From the NCBI GenBank assembly GCA_023442775.1, contig JAEZXH010000005.1:1-61594 (forward strand): a stretch of DNA of 61,594 nucleotides, in the 5' to 3' direction. This document shows positions 8,078 through 16,511 of the stretch, one piece after another (position 1 is the first letter of the stretch; every line of letters starts with the position of its first letter). This DNA comes from Bacillota bacterium (GTDB lineage Bacteria > Bacillota > Clostridia > Tissierellales > Peptoniphilaceae). A program made the translations under genes and the position numbers. Under the pieces are notes generated by a model that saw only the letters and a list, made by a program, of their open reading frames with translations, did no database searches and was not told the DNA's origin.

Positions 8078-9400
8078 ATGATTATTGGAAACGCGAGGGT
8101 CGTTACCCTCGATGCAGAACAGCCCTATGTTGAGAACGGCGCCGTTCTCATTGAAGAGAATGTGATCAAAGCGGTTGGTCCCACGAAGGAGCTCTGTGCC
8201 TCCCACCCCGACGAGGAGTTTGTCGATGTAAAGGGGCGCGTTCTCATGCCGGGAATGATCAACGCCCACACCCACATCTACTCCGCCTTTGCACGGGGCA
8301 TGGCGGTCTCCCAACCAACCCGCAACTTTATTGAAATCCTGGAAAACCTCTGGTGGCGCCTGGACAAGCTCCTCACCGTCGAGGACGCCCGTCTTTCTGC
8401 CTACCAGACCATGATCGAATCCATTCGAAATGGAGTCACCACCATCTTCGATCACCACGCGAGCCCAAACCACATCGAAGGCAGTCTCTTTGCCCTCGCC
8501 GATGTGGCCAAGGAGTTGGGCATCCGCGGCGACTTCTGCTACGAGGTCTCGGATCGGGATGGCATCGCCATTGCCGAAGAGGGGATTCGGGAAAACATCG
8601 CCTTCATCGACGCGATGAATAAGGGTGACCAAGACATGATTCACGGCCACTTCGGCATGCACGCCTCCTTCACCATTGGCAACGACACCATGGAGAAGAT
8701 CGTGAAGGCCATGGAGGGCAAAGACGCCGGCTACCACGTCCACACCGCCGAGGGCATTGAGGACGAGTACGACTCCTTGAAGAAGTACGGCAAGCGCGTC
8801 GTCGAACGGTTCCAAGACTTTGGCATCCTCGGCCCGAAGACCATGGCCATCCACTGCTGCAACATCTCCAACAAGGAGATTGGCATCTTGAGAGATACGG
8901 ATACGTTGATGGTTCACAACCCCGAGAGCAATATGGGAAATGCAGTCGGGGTCACGCCGGTCCTCGAGGTGTTAAAGCAAGGCATTGTCCTAGGTCTTGG
9001 CACCGACGCCTACACCAACGACATGTTCGAGTCCTTGAAGGTGGCGAAGATTTTGCAAAGTCACCACCATGCCGACCCCACCGTAGGATTTGGGGAAGCG
9101 GTGACGATGCAGTTTGAAAACAATGCGCGCCTGGCAAATCGCTTCTTTAAGAAGCCCTTGGGAGTTCTCAAGGAAGGGGCCTATGCGGACATGATCGTCC
9201 TCGATTACACCCCGAACACCCCCTTCAACGAAAACACCTTCGCCGGCCACGCCATCTTTGGGATGATGGGCCGCATGGTGCGCGACACCATCATCAACGG
9301 AAAGTACGTCATGAAGAACCGGGTCATTCTCGGCGTCGACGAAGAGATGATCCTGGAAAAGACGAGAGAGCGTGCTCCAGAACTCTGGAAGCACATGTAA
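8078..9400 (+). CDS. ssnA: Putative aminohydrolase SsnA
   Basis: A 440-residue amidohydrolase-superfamily metal enzyme of the SsnA branch, related to guanine deaminases and chlorohydrolases. The metal site includes INAHTHIYSAF (His64, His66), HVHTAEG and LGLGTDAYTNDM (metal-binding Asp). It is a marker of selenium-linked purine catabolism clusters, where it probably acts on a ring-type purine intermediate; the exact reaction is unproven. AGGGGAGGA precedes the ATG, 32 bp after the kinase gene. Glu and Gln codons are more mixed than in ygeW or ygeY. Confidence 0.9.
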   Translation: MIIGNARVVTLDAEQPYVENGAVLIEENVIKAVGPTKELCASHPDEEFVDVKGRVLMPGMINAHTHIYSAFARGMAVSQPTRNFIEILENLWWRLDKLLTVEDARLSAYQTMIESIRNGVTTIFDHHASPNHIEGSLFALADVAKELGIRGDFCYEVSDRDGIAIAEEGIRENIAFIDAMNKGDQDMIHGHFGMHASFTIGNDTMEKIVKAMEGKDAGYHVHTAEGIEDEYDSLKKYGKRVVERFQDFGILGPKTMAIHCCNISNKEIGILRDTDTLMVHNPESNMGNAVGVTPVLEVLKQGIVLGLGTDAYTNDMFESLKVAKILQSHHHADPTVGFGEAVTMQFENNARLANRFFKKPLGVLKEGAYADMIVLDYTPNTPFNENTFAGHAIFGMMGRMVRDTIINGKYVMKNRVILGVDEEMILEKTRERAPELWKHM

Positions 9401-9412
9401 GGAGGAGATACG

Positions 9413-10624
9413 ATGAGCGAACAACCAAAGATTACCGCCCTCAAATCCAAGAAGACTGGCGTCGATGCAAGTTTTCTCAACGAAGAAGTGGCAAACCGCG
9501 CCCTGAAGTTCCACAAGAGCTTCCCCCAATACGAAGAAACCCCCTTGCGCGACCTGGACAACCTCGCGAAGAAACTTGGCCTGAAGAAGTTCTTCGTCAA
9601 GGATGAGTCCTATCGCTTCGGCCTCAACGCCTTCAAGGTTCTCGGCGGCTCCTTCGCCATCGGAAACTACATCGCTGGCCGCATGGGCACCACCATCGAC
9701 GAACTTCCCTTCGAGAAGATGATTTCTCAAGAAGTCAAGGACACCTTGGGAGACATGATGTTTGCCACCGCCACCGATGGCAACCACGGCCGCGGAATTG
9801 CTTGGACCGCCAACCAACTCCGTCAAAAGTGCCGCGTCTTCATGCCCAAGGGAACCGCTCGTGAGCGCCTCGAAAACATCCGCAAGGAAAACGCCGAGGT
9901 GGACATCTACGAGTACAACTACGACGAGTGCGTCCGCATGGCCGATGCCTACGCCAAGGAAAACAACGGCGTCATGGTCCAAGACACCTCTTGGGAAGGC
10001 TACGAGGAAATCCCCCGTTGGATCATGCAAGGCTACATGACCATGGCCTATGAAGCCTACAACCAAATGAAGGCCCAAGGGACCCTCCCGACCCACGTCT
10101 TCTTGCAAGCCGGTGTGGGAAGTCTCGCCGGTGCCGTCACTGGCTTCTTCGCCAACATGATGGGAGAGGACAAGCCCGTCATCACCATCGTGGAACCCCA
10201 CAAGGCCAACTGCCTCTTCCGCACCGCCGATGCCGACGACGGAGAACTCCACTTCGTCACCGGAGACATGGACTCCATCATGGCTGGTCTTTGCTGCGGA
10301 GAGCCCGTCACCATTGGATGGCCCATTCTCGCCGCCTACGCCGACTACTTCTTGAGCGTCGACGAAGAGTATGCCGCCCACGGGATGCGCCTTCTCGGAA
10401 ATGCCCTCGCCGGCGATGAGAAGATCGTCTCTGGGGAATCTGGCGCCGTGACCTCTGGTATGGTCTCCAAGCTCATGAGCCTTGAGAGCCTCAAAGACAT
10501 CAAGGAAAAGATTGGTCTCGACGAGAACTCTGTGGTTCTCTGCATCTCCACGGAAGGGGATACGGACCAAGAAGGGTACCGTCGCATCGTTTGGGACGGC
10601 CAATATCCCAGCACGGATCTGTAA
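9413..10624 (+). CDS. dpaL: Diaminopropionate ammonia-lyase
   Basis: A 403-residue fold-type II PLP enzyme (YgeX) that converts 2,3-diaminopropionate to pyruvate and two ammonia. The Schiff-base lysine is Lys75 in FGLNAFKVLGGS; the substrate-facing TATDGNHGRG and the phosphate-binding QAGVGSLAGAV segment are intact. It follows ssnA by 12 bp with AAGGAGGAG, and carries the same high-expression codon bias as ygeW. It supplies the carbon-yielding last step expected for this cluster. Confidence 0.94.
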   Translation: MSEQPKITALKSKKTGVDASFLNEEVANRALKFHKSFPQYEETPLRDLDNLAKKLGLKKFFVKDESYRFGLNAFKVLGGSFAIGNYIAGRMGTTIDELPFEKMISQEVKDTLGDMMFATATDGNHGRGIAWTANQLRQKCRVFMPKGTARERLENIRKENAEVDIYEYNYDECVRMADAYAKENNGVMVQDTSWEGYEEIPRWIMQGYMTMAYEAYNQMKAQGTLPTHVFLQAGVGSLAGAVTGFFANMMGEDKPVITIVEPHKANCLFRTADADDGELHFVTGDMDSIMAGLCCGEPVTIGWPILAAYADYFLSVDEEYAAHGMRLLGNALAGDEKIVSGESGAVTSGMVSKLMSLESLKDIKEKIGLDENSVVLCISTEGDTDQEGYRRIVWDGQYPSTDL

Positions 10625-10631
10625 GAGACAG

Positions 10632-10658
10632 GGCCGAGGGTTTTTCCTCGGCCTTTTT
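10632..10658 (+). terminator. Operon-internal terminator or attenuator
   Basis: GGCCGAGG (10632-10639) pairs perfectly with CCTCGGCC (10646-10653) and five T follow. It stands in the 54-bp gap between dpaL and ygfK, so it should reduce transcription of the distal two genes relative to the proximal five. Confidence 0.7.
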
Positions 10659-10678
10659 CCGCAGGAGAGGAGGAAACT

Positions 10679-12367
10679 ATGTCTGATATCATGAAGCCCA
10701 TTGCCTTCGAGAAGATGATGGTGCGTGCTCTGGAAGAATACAAGACGAAGAAGACCATCTACAACGTCAACAAAGTCCGCCCCGCCAAGGCGGGAAAGAC
10801 CATGGAAATCTTTGGTCAAAAGTTGGAGAACCCCTTGGGAATCGCCGCGGGCCCCAACACCCAACTCGCCCACAACATCCTCGCCGACTACGCCGGTGGG
10901 GCACGGTTTATGGAACTGAAGACGGTGCAGATCATGTACGGGGAAGAACTTGGAATTCCCAAGCCCTGCATCCGCGCCGACGACGAGGCCTACAACTGCG
11001 AATGGTCCAGTGAATTCTCTGCCGACGTAGCCCGCGACGAGTACATCAAAGCCTACTTCGGCTGCAAGGTCCTCGCCAAGGAACTGGGCCTCGGAGACCC
11101 GGATGGGTTCATCTTCAACATGAGCGTGGGCTACAACCTCGAGGGCATCAAGTCCGACTTGGTGAACAACGTCATCGACACCTTGATGGACGCCTCCCAG
11201 ACGGAGTGCTTCAAGGCATGCCGTGAGAGCCTCCTCGGGATGGTGGATTCCTTTGAGCACGTGGATCGCGCCTTCATCGAGTCCATCTCCCCGGAAATCT
11301 GTCGCTCCATGACCCTCTCGACGATGCACGGATGTCCCCCAGAAGAGATTGAGGCCATTGCCACCTATCTCTTGGAGGAAAAGGGCATCAACACCTACAT
11401 CAAGTGCAACCCCACCCTCTTGGGCTATGACTACGTCCGAGAAATCTTAGACGACATGGGCTATGACTACATCACCTTCGGCCATGAGCAGTTTGAACAC
11501 GACCTGCAAATGGAAGATGCGGTGCCGATGATTCGTCGTCTCATGGAGTTGGCGGAGAAGAAGAATCTCTCCTTCGGCGTCAAGCTCACCAACACCTTCC
11601 AGGTGCAAATCAAAAACGACGAGCTCCCTGGAAACGACATGTACATGAGCGGGAAGGCCCTCTATCCCCTGTCCATCTCCGTCGCCGAGCGCCTCTCGGA
11701 GGCCTTTGACGGCAAGCTCCCCATGAGCTTCTCCGGCGGTGCGGACAAGAACAACATCCAGGAGATCTTCCGCGCCGGCATCTGGCCCATCACCGTGGCC
11801 ACCGTCGTCCTGCGCCCCGTGGGGATGGACAACATCGCCCCCTTGGCAGAACTCCTCGAAGGGGAGGACTACCCCACGAACCGCGACACGGACACCGCTG
11901 CCATCAAGGCCCTCGTGGAAAAGGTGCGCACCGATAAGAACTACATGAAGAGCGACGCCGCCCGGAAGAAGTACGACGCCCATCGCCACTACTCCTGCAC
12001 CCACGCCGACACCTACACCTGCCGCGTGCTGTGCAAGAACTGTGTCCGCGTCTGCCCGAACCGGACCAACGAAGTCCTTCACTTGGAAGAGGGAGACATC
12101 ATTCTCCACGTCGATGCCATCTGTAACGAATGCGGGAACTGCCAGTTCTTCTGCGTCGAGCCCTGCATTCCCTATCAAGATCGCATCACCCTCTTCGACG
12201 GAGAAGAGATGCTCAAAGACTCCAAGAACGATGGGTTCGCCCTCGATGGCGACGTCTTTACCTACCGCTTTGACGGCGAGGTCCGCAAGGCCCCCTATGC
12301 GGAACTGCCCAAGGTCTTAAAAGACGTCTACGATGCCATCTCCGAGCAACTGCCCTACCTCTTATGA
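10679..12367 (+). CDS. ygfK: Short YgfK-like oxidoreductase (DHODH-like plus ferredoxin domains)
   Basis: A 562-residue protein matching the two ends of YgfK. Residues 30-410 look like a dihydroorotate-dehydrogenase-type FMN barrel (NPLGIAAGPNT, FNMSVGYNLEGI, IKCNPTLLGYDYV). Two ferredoxin-type clusters follow: Cys448, 452, 455, 459 and Cys482, 485, 488, 492 plus 496. The central FAD/NAD(P)H domain of E. coli-type YgfK (about 1000 residues) is missing, so electrons must come from another protein. YgfK was named a putative selenate reductase but tracks with purine breakdown. GAGAGGAGG precedes the ATG; the stop overlaps the next start. Confidence 0.85.
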   Translation: MSDIMKPIAFEKMMVRALEEYKTKKTIYNVNKVRPAKAGKTMEIFGQKLENPLGIAAGPNTQLAHNILADYAGGARFMELKTVQIMYGEELGIPKPCIRADDEAYNCEWSSEFSADVARDEYIKAYFGCKVLAKELGLGDPDGFIFNMSVGYNLEGIKSDLVNNVIDTLMDASQTECFKACRESLLGMVDSFEHVDRAFIESISPEICRSMTLSTMHGCPPEEIEAIATYLLEEKGINTYIKCNPTLLGYDYVREILDDMGYDYITFGHEQFEHDLQMEDAVPMIRRLMELAEKKNLSFGVKLTNTFQVQIKNDELPGNDMYMSGKALYPLSISVAERLSEAFDGKLPMSFSGGADKNNIQEIFRAGIWPITVATVVLRPVGMDNIAPLAELLEGEDYPTNRDTDTAAIKALVEKVRTDKNYMKSDAARKKYDAHRHYSCTHADTYTCRVLCKNCVRVCPNRTNEVLHLEEGDIILHVDAICNECGNCQFFCVEPCIPYQDRITLFDGEEMLKDSKNDGFALDGDVFTYRFDGEVRKAPYAELPKVLKDVYDAISEQLPYLL

Positions 12368-13710
12368 TCATTCGCTCTGGGACCATCGTCGCCGAGCGCG
12401 TGATTCAGGGGGACTTGCGCATCGAAGGGACGCGCATCGAAGAGATTGCGACCCACATTGAAGCCAGAGACGGCGAGGAGGTCATCGACGCCTCGGGGTG
12501 CTATGTCTTCCCCGGGGCCATCGATGCCCACACCCACTTTGGCCTGGAAAACCCTGTGGCGAAGACCTCTGACGACTACAAGGACGGCACCAAAGCCGCC
12601 CTTCTCGGAGGCACCACCACCATCATCAACTTCACCACCGGACACCCGGGGGAGGACCTTCACGATGCCTTCTTCCGGGAAAAAGAGCGGGCCAAGGACT
12701 CCAGTTGCCACACGAAGTTTCACGTGGAGCTCGTGGAGGTCAATGAGAAGCGCCTCGAGGAACTGAAGGACCTCGTGGAGAACGAGGCCGTGACCTCGGC
12801 AAAGATCTACATGGCCTACGGCTTTCGTCTAAGCGATCGGGAGATCTACCGCGCCCTTCTCAGTGCAAAGGAGACGGGGATTCTCATCGAGAGCCACTGC
12901 GAGACGGGAGAGGTCCTCGACGAGATCATGAAGGATTTGGTGAAGGAGGGGAAGAACACCGCCTGCGCCCAGCACCTGGCCCACCCCAGGGAGGCGGAGG
13001 CCGAGTCCATCAGTCGCCTCACCTATTTTGCGAAACTCACCGACGTGCCAGTACACATCGTCCACCTCTCGACGAAGATGGGCCTCGAGGAAGTGAAGAA
13101 GGCCCGGGCCCTCGGCGTCAAGGTCACCGCCGAGACCTGTCCCCAGTACTTGGTCCTCGACGATTCCGTCTACGACCAGGACCCGAAGGAGGCGGCGAAG
13201 TTCGTCTTTGCGCCCCCGGCCCGAAAGAAGGAAGACCAACAGGCCATCCTCGAGGGCATCGTCCAAGGGGAGATTCAGACCATGGCCACGGATCACTGTT
13301 CCTTCTCCTACGAGGAGAAGATGAAGGCCCCAGGAGGAGATCTTCGCCGCATCGCCGGCGGGATTCCCGGCGCGGAACACCGCCTCGGGATTTCCTACAC
13401 GGAACTTCTCGCAAAGGGCGCCATCGACGAGACCCATTTCGTGGACCTCTTGGCGACGAACCCGGCGAAACTCTATGGCATGTACCCCAGAAAGGGGGTT
13501 CTCGCCGTGGGCAGTGACGCAGACATTGTCATCTATGACAAGTCGGGGAGCTTTACCATCTCCAAGGACACCCAGAAGAGCCCCGTGGACTTCACCCCCT
13601 ATGAAGGCTATCTTCAAAAGGGAGCCGTCCGGGACGTCTTCCTCGAGGGGATACGGGTGGTGAAGGATGGAGAACTCATTCTCGCCGGCCAGGGCCACTA
13701 CATCGACTAA
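12364..13710 (+). CDS. hydA: Dihydropyrimidinase/hydantoinase-type amidohydrolase
   Basis: A 448-residue cyclic amidohydrolase that opens hydantoin, dihydropyrimidine or related rings. The binuclear metal site shows GAIDAHTHF (His56, His58), a lysine in SAKIYMAYG (Lys147) at the position that is carbamylated in the family, IESHCETG and VHIVHLS histidines, and ATDHCSF aspartate. The ATG overlaps the ygfK stop (TTATGA), so the two are translationally coupled. The neighbours point to opening of a purine-derived ring rather than pyrimidine salvage. A strong terminator closes the operon. Confidence 0.9.
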   Translation: MIIRSGTIVAERVIQGDLRIEGTRIEEIATHIEARDGEEVIDASGCYVFPGAIDAHTHFGLENPVAKTSDDYKDGTKAALLGGTTTIINFTTGHPGEDLHDAFFREKERAKDSSCHTKFHVELVEVNEKRLEELKDLVENEAVTSAKIYMAYGFRLSDREIYRALLSAKETGILIESHCETGEVLDEIMKDLVKEGKNTACAQHLAHPREAEAESISRLTYFAKLTDVPVHIVHLSTKMGLEEVKKARALGVKVTAETCPQYLVLDDSVYDQDPKEAAKFVFAPPARKKEDQQAILEGIVQGEIQTMATDHCSFSYEEKMKAPGGDLRRIAGGIPGAEHRLGISYTELLAKGAIDETHFVDLLATNPAKLYGMYPRKGVLAVGSDADIVIYDKSGSFTISKDTQKSPVDFTPYEGYLQKGAVRDVFLEGIRVVKDGELILAGQGHYID

Positions 13711-13716
13711 CCAGAG

Positions 13717-13742
13717 AAGGAAGGGATTGCCCTTCCTTTTTT
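13717..13742 (+). terminator. Terminator closing the ureide cluster
   Basis: A 9-bp stem AAGGAAGGG/CCCTTCCTT with an ATTG loop is followed by six T. Confidence 0.9.
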
Positions 13743-13773
13743 GTTTGGAAGAAAGAGAAGACATTGAAAACAA

Positions 13774-13782
13774 TGCTATAAT
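13774..13782 (+). promoter_or_regulatory. Extended -10 promoter of the phospholipase-like operon
   Basis: TGCTATAAT is a perfect extended -10, about 39 bp upstream of the start of the 13821 gene. No clear -35 is present. Confidence 0.65.
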
Positions 13783-13820
13783 AGGAATGAACACACGCGC
13801 ATCGGAAGAAGGAGGGGAAC

Positions 13821-14606
13821 ATGCCAAGTATTTACACCCATTATCGCTTTGGGGAAGAGGTCTTGCCGCGCCTCTCAAAGCAGGAGCGAGACCTCATCGA
13901 GCACCATCGCCGCTCCTTTGACTTCGGGCTCCAAGGCCCCGACTTTCTCTTCTTTGACCAACTTCGCCGCATCAAGACCGCATCCTTTGGCCACGAGCTC
14001 CATCTCGCCCCCTTTGCCCAGAGCCTTCAGGTCATCCTGCCCGCCGTCTCTACCGACAGCGACAAGGCCTATCTCTATGGCCTCATCGGCCACTTCGCCC
14101 TGGACAGCGTCTGCCACCCCCTCATCGACAAGGCGGTGGAGGAAGAGGGGATGGACCACATGGCCATCGAAACCGATTGGGACAAGCGAAAACTCTTAGA
14201 GGCGGGGTTCGTCCCCAGGGAATACCCCCTGGAGAAGACCATCGCCCTCGACGAAGACCTCGTCGCTTCCATCGAGCGCCTCTACGGAGCCTTCGGGGTC
14301 CTCTCTCGGGAGGAGCTCTCCAAGGCGCCTCAGGCCATGGTTCAGATGAAGCGCCTTCTGCGCACCCCTGGAGGCGTGAAAAATGCCATCATCGTCGCCG
14401 GGATGAAGCTCTCGGGGCACTGGAAAAAGTTTCGTCACGTCCTCATCCTCGACAACGACCCCGAGGCGCAATACGATGCACTCATCGAAGAGCTCGAGGA
14501 CCGCTACGAAGAGGCGAAGGACACCTTTGAGGACCTGCTCGACGACGTCTGGCGTCTCGAACGCGAGGGCGTGCAATCGCAACGCTTGCGTCAGCGCTTC
14601 GGATAA
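13821..14606 (+). CDS. Zinc-dependent phospholipase C-like protein
   Basis: A 261-residue protein with the metal-binding pattern of the zinc-dependent phospholipase C family (Pfam PF00882): YTHYRFG near the start, GPDFLFFD, GHFALDSVCHPLID (His91, Asp95, His99) and DHMAIE (His113, Glu117). There is no signal peptide, unlike secreted clostridial alpha-toxins, so it is probably intracellular and its substrate is unknown. GAAGGAGGGG precedes the ATG. It begins a run with an MFS transporter and a methyltransferase. Confidence 0.8.
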   Translation: MPSIYTHYRFGEEVLPRLSKQERDLIEHHRRSFDFGLQGPDFLFFDQLRRIKTASFGHELHLAPFAQSLQVILPAVSTDSDKAYLYGLIGHFALDSVCHPLIDKAVEEEGMDHMAIETDWDKRKLLEAGFVPREYPLEKTIALDEDLVASIERLYGAFGVLSREELSKAPQAMVQMKRLLRTPGGVKNAIIVAGMKLSGHWKKFRHVLILDNDPEAQYDALIEELEDRYEEAKDTFEDLLDDVWRLEREGVQSQRLRQRFG

Positions 14607-14616
14607 GGAGGTTTGT

Positions 14617-15852
14617 GTGAAACTACAACCTTTGGAACGACAATGGATCTACTATGATGTGGGAAACTCTGCCTTCACCCTCTTGGCGACGACGGTGCTG
14701 CCCATTTATTTCAACGCCGTCGCCGAACAGGGCGGCCTCTCCTCGACGGACTACCTCGCCTACTGGGGATACGCCTCGAGTATCGTCACCTTGCTCGTCG
14801 CCATCATCGCCCCTCTCTTTGGGAGTATGGCCGACTCCGATGGAGCGAAAAAACGCATCTTCACCGGATTTCTCATCATCGGCCTCCTCGGCACGGCTCT
14901 TCTCGGCATCAACGTGGGCTGGCTTGGCTTTCTCGTCATCTACATCATTGCCAAGACTGGGTATCAGGCGAGTCTCGTCTTCTACGACGCCATGCTCACC
15001 GACGTCACCACCCCGGAGCGGATGGACGAGGTCAGTAGTCGTGGCTACGCTTGGGGCTACATCGGATCGGTGATTCCCTTCGCCCTCGGTCTCGTCCTCG
15101 TCTTAAAAGGGGAGAGCCTCGGGTTGTCCTTCCAGACGAGGATGGGGGGAAATCTCCTCTTGACCGCCCTGTGGTGGCTCCTCTTTTCCATTCCCCTCTT
15201 GCGCCACTACAAACAGACCCACTTCCTCTCTCGGGAGGCCACGAGTTTTTCCGTGGTGCGCAAGCGTCTTCGAGAGACGGCGCGGGAGATTCGGCAAAAT
15301 CCCAAGGTCCTCCACTTCCTCGTGGCATTTTTCTTCTATATTGATGGGGTGTACACCATCATCTCCATGGCGGTGGCCTATGGGACGAGTCTGGGACTTG
15401 ACAGTACGAGTCTTCTCCTAGCACTTCTCGTGACCCAGATTGTGGCCTTCCCCTTTGCCCTCCTCTTCGGCTGGCTCTCCCGCCGGGTGGGGACGGCGCG
15501 GCTCATCCGCATCGCCATCATCGCCTATGCGGGAATCACCGCCTTTGCCATGCAGCTCGATCGAGCCTGGGAATTTTGGTTCCTCGCCATCTGCGTCGGG
15601 ATGTTTCAAGGGGGTGCCCAAGCCCTGTCCCGGTCCTACTTTGCGCGGATTATCCCCGCAGAGCGCAGCGGAGAATACTTTGGAATCTACGACATCTGCG
15701 GAAAGGGAGCTTCCTTTCTCGGGACTTTCCTCGTCGCTTGGGTGACCCAATTGACGGGGCGCCAAGAACTCGGCGTGGGCATCTTGCTCCTCTTCTTCGT
15801 CATAGGTCTCTTCTATTTCCAGAAGAGCGTCCGGGCGAAGGAGATTGTCTAA
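14617..15852 (+). CDS. MFS transporter, UMF1/Atg22-like family
   Basis: A 411-residue major-facilitator protein with about 12 membrane segments. The start RQWIYYDVGNSAFTLL and the segment QGGAQALSRSYFARIIP are typical of the UMF1 family. The GTG at 14617 has AAGGAGG five bases upstream and lies 10 bp after the phospholipase-like gene, so the two are cotranscribed. Substrate is unknown. Confidence 0.85.
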   Translation: MKLQPLERQWIYYDVGNSAFTLLATTVLPIYFNAVAEQGGLSSTDYLAYWGYASSIVTLLVAIIAPLFGSMADSDGAKKRIFTGFLIIGLLGTALLGINVGWLGFLVIYIIAKTGYQASLVFYDAMLTDVTTPERMDEVSSRGYAWGYIGSVIPFALGLVLVLKGESLGLSFQTRMGGNLLLTALWWLLFSIPLLRHYKQTHFLSREATSFSVVRKRLRETAREIRQNPKVLHFLVAFFFYIDGVYTIISMAVAYGTSLGLDSTSLLLALLVTQIVAFPFALLFGWLSRRVGTARLIRIAIIAYAGITAFAMQLDRAWEFWFLAICVGMFQGGAQALSRSYFARIIPAERSGEYFGIYDICGKGASFLGTFLVAWVTQLTGRQELGVGILLLFFVIGLFYFQKSVRAKEIV

Positions 15853-15865
15853 GGAGGAGATCATC

Positions 15866-16483
15866 GTGAATTTCTTCAATCAAGCGAAAAAGCCAGAGGG
15901 ACGCGGTGGGCGCATCATGGTCCACCTCATGAACCTCGGCCACAAAAAACTCTACGAATGGGGCCTCTCCCAGCTCGAGATGAGAGGGGACGAGAACTGT
16001 CTCGACGTGGGCTGCGGGGGAGGAGGGGTCATCGCCGCCCTCCTCGCCATGACCACGGGGCGCGTCGATGGAGTGGACGTCTCCGAGGTCAGCGTCTCCC
16101 AGGCGAAGAAGCGAAACCCGCAGTCCGTGGACGAGGGGCGCACCTACATTGGAGAGGCCAGCGTCGAGGATTTGCCCTTTGAAGACGAAGCCTATCACAT
16201 CATCAGCGCCTTTGAAACCATCTACTTCTGGCCCGATCTCCCGGAAAACTTTCGGGAAATCCTCCGGATCCTCATCCCCGGGGGTACCTTCCTCATCGCC
16301 AACGAGGTCCAAAAAGACACCAAGGCGGGCAGGCGCTGGGAAGAGGAGATTGAAGGCATGCGCCTCTATGGTGCTGAAGAACTGAAGGAACTCCTCGAAG
16401 AGGCGGGGTTTTGTGACGTCACCATCGCCACCTCGAAGAGAGGACTTCTCGCCGTCACGGCGAAAAAACCCACGCCTCTATAA
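15866..16483 (+). CDS. Class I SAM-dependent methyltransferase
   Basis: A 205-residue methyltransferase with the SAM-binding glycine motif LDVGCGGGGV, an acidic VDGVDVSEVS strand and an ISAFETIYFWPDL motif IV region. It belongs to the UbiE/small-molecule type; the substrate cannot be told. The GTG at 15866 follows an AAGGAGG site that overlaps the MFS stop codon, so it is the third gene of the operon. A terminator follows directly. Confidence 0.85.
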   Translation: MNFFNQAKKPEGRGGRIMVHLMNLGHKKLYEWGLSQLEMRGDENCLDVGCGGGGVIAALLAMTTGRVDGVDVSEVSVSQAKKRNPQSVDEGRTYIGEASVEDLPFEDEAYHIISAFETIYFWPDLPENFREILRILIPGGTFLIANEVQKDTKAGRRWEEEIEGMRLYGAEELKELLEEAGFCDVTIATSKRGLLAVTAKKPTPL

Positions 16484-16511
16484 AAAAGGGAGCCCCGAAG
16501 GGCTCTTTTTT
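16484..16511 (+). terminator. Terminator after the methyltransferase gene
   Basis: GAGCCC (16490-16495), CGAA loop, GGGCTC (16500-16505), then a T-run. The flanking A-run also allows some function for the convergent gene at 16510. Confidence 0.85.

Noticed and set aside
8990..11329. A 779-codon open frame on the minus strand across ssnA, dpaL and ygfK
   Set aside because: It is antisense to three well-supported genes and reflects the strong third-position GC bias; no ribosome binding site or recognisable domain.
13821..14606. A secreted alpha-toxin-like phospholipase
   Set aside because: Metal ligands fit the family, but there is no signal peptide and no C-terminal lipid-binding domain, so a toxin role is not supported.
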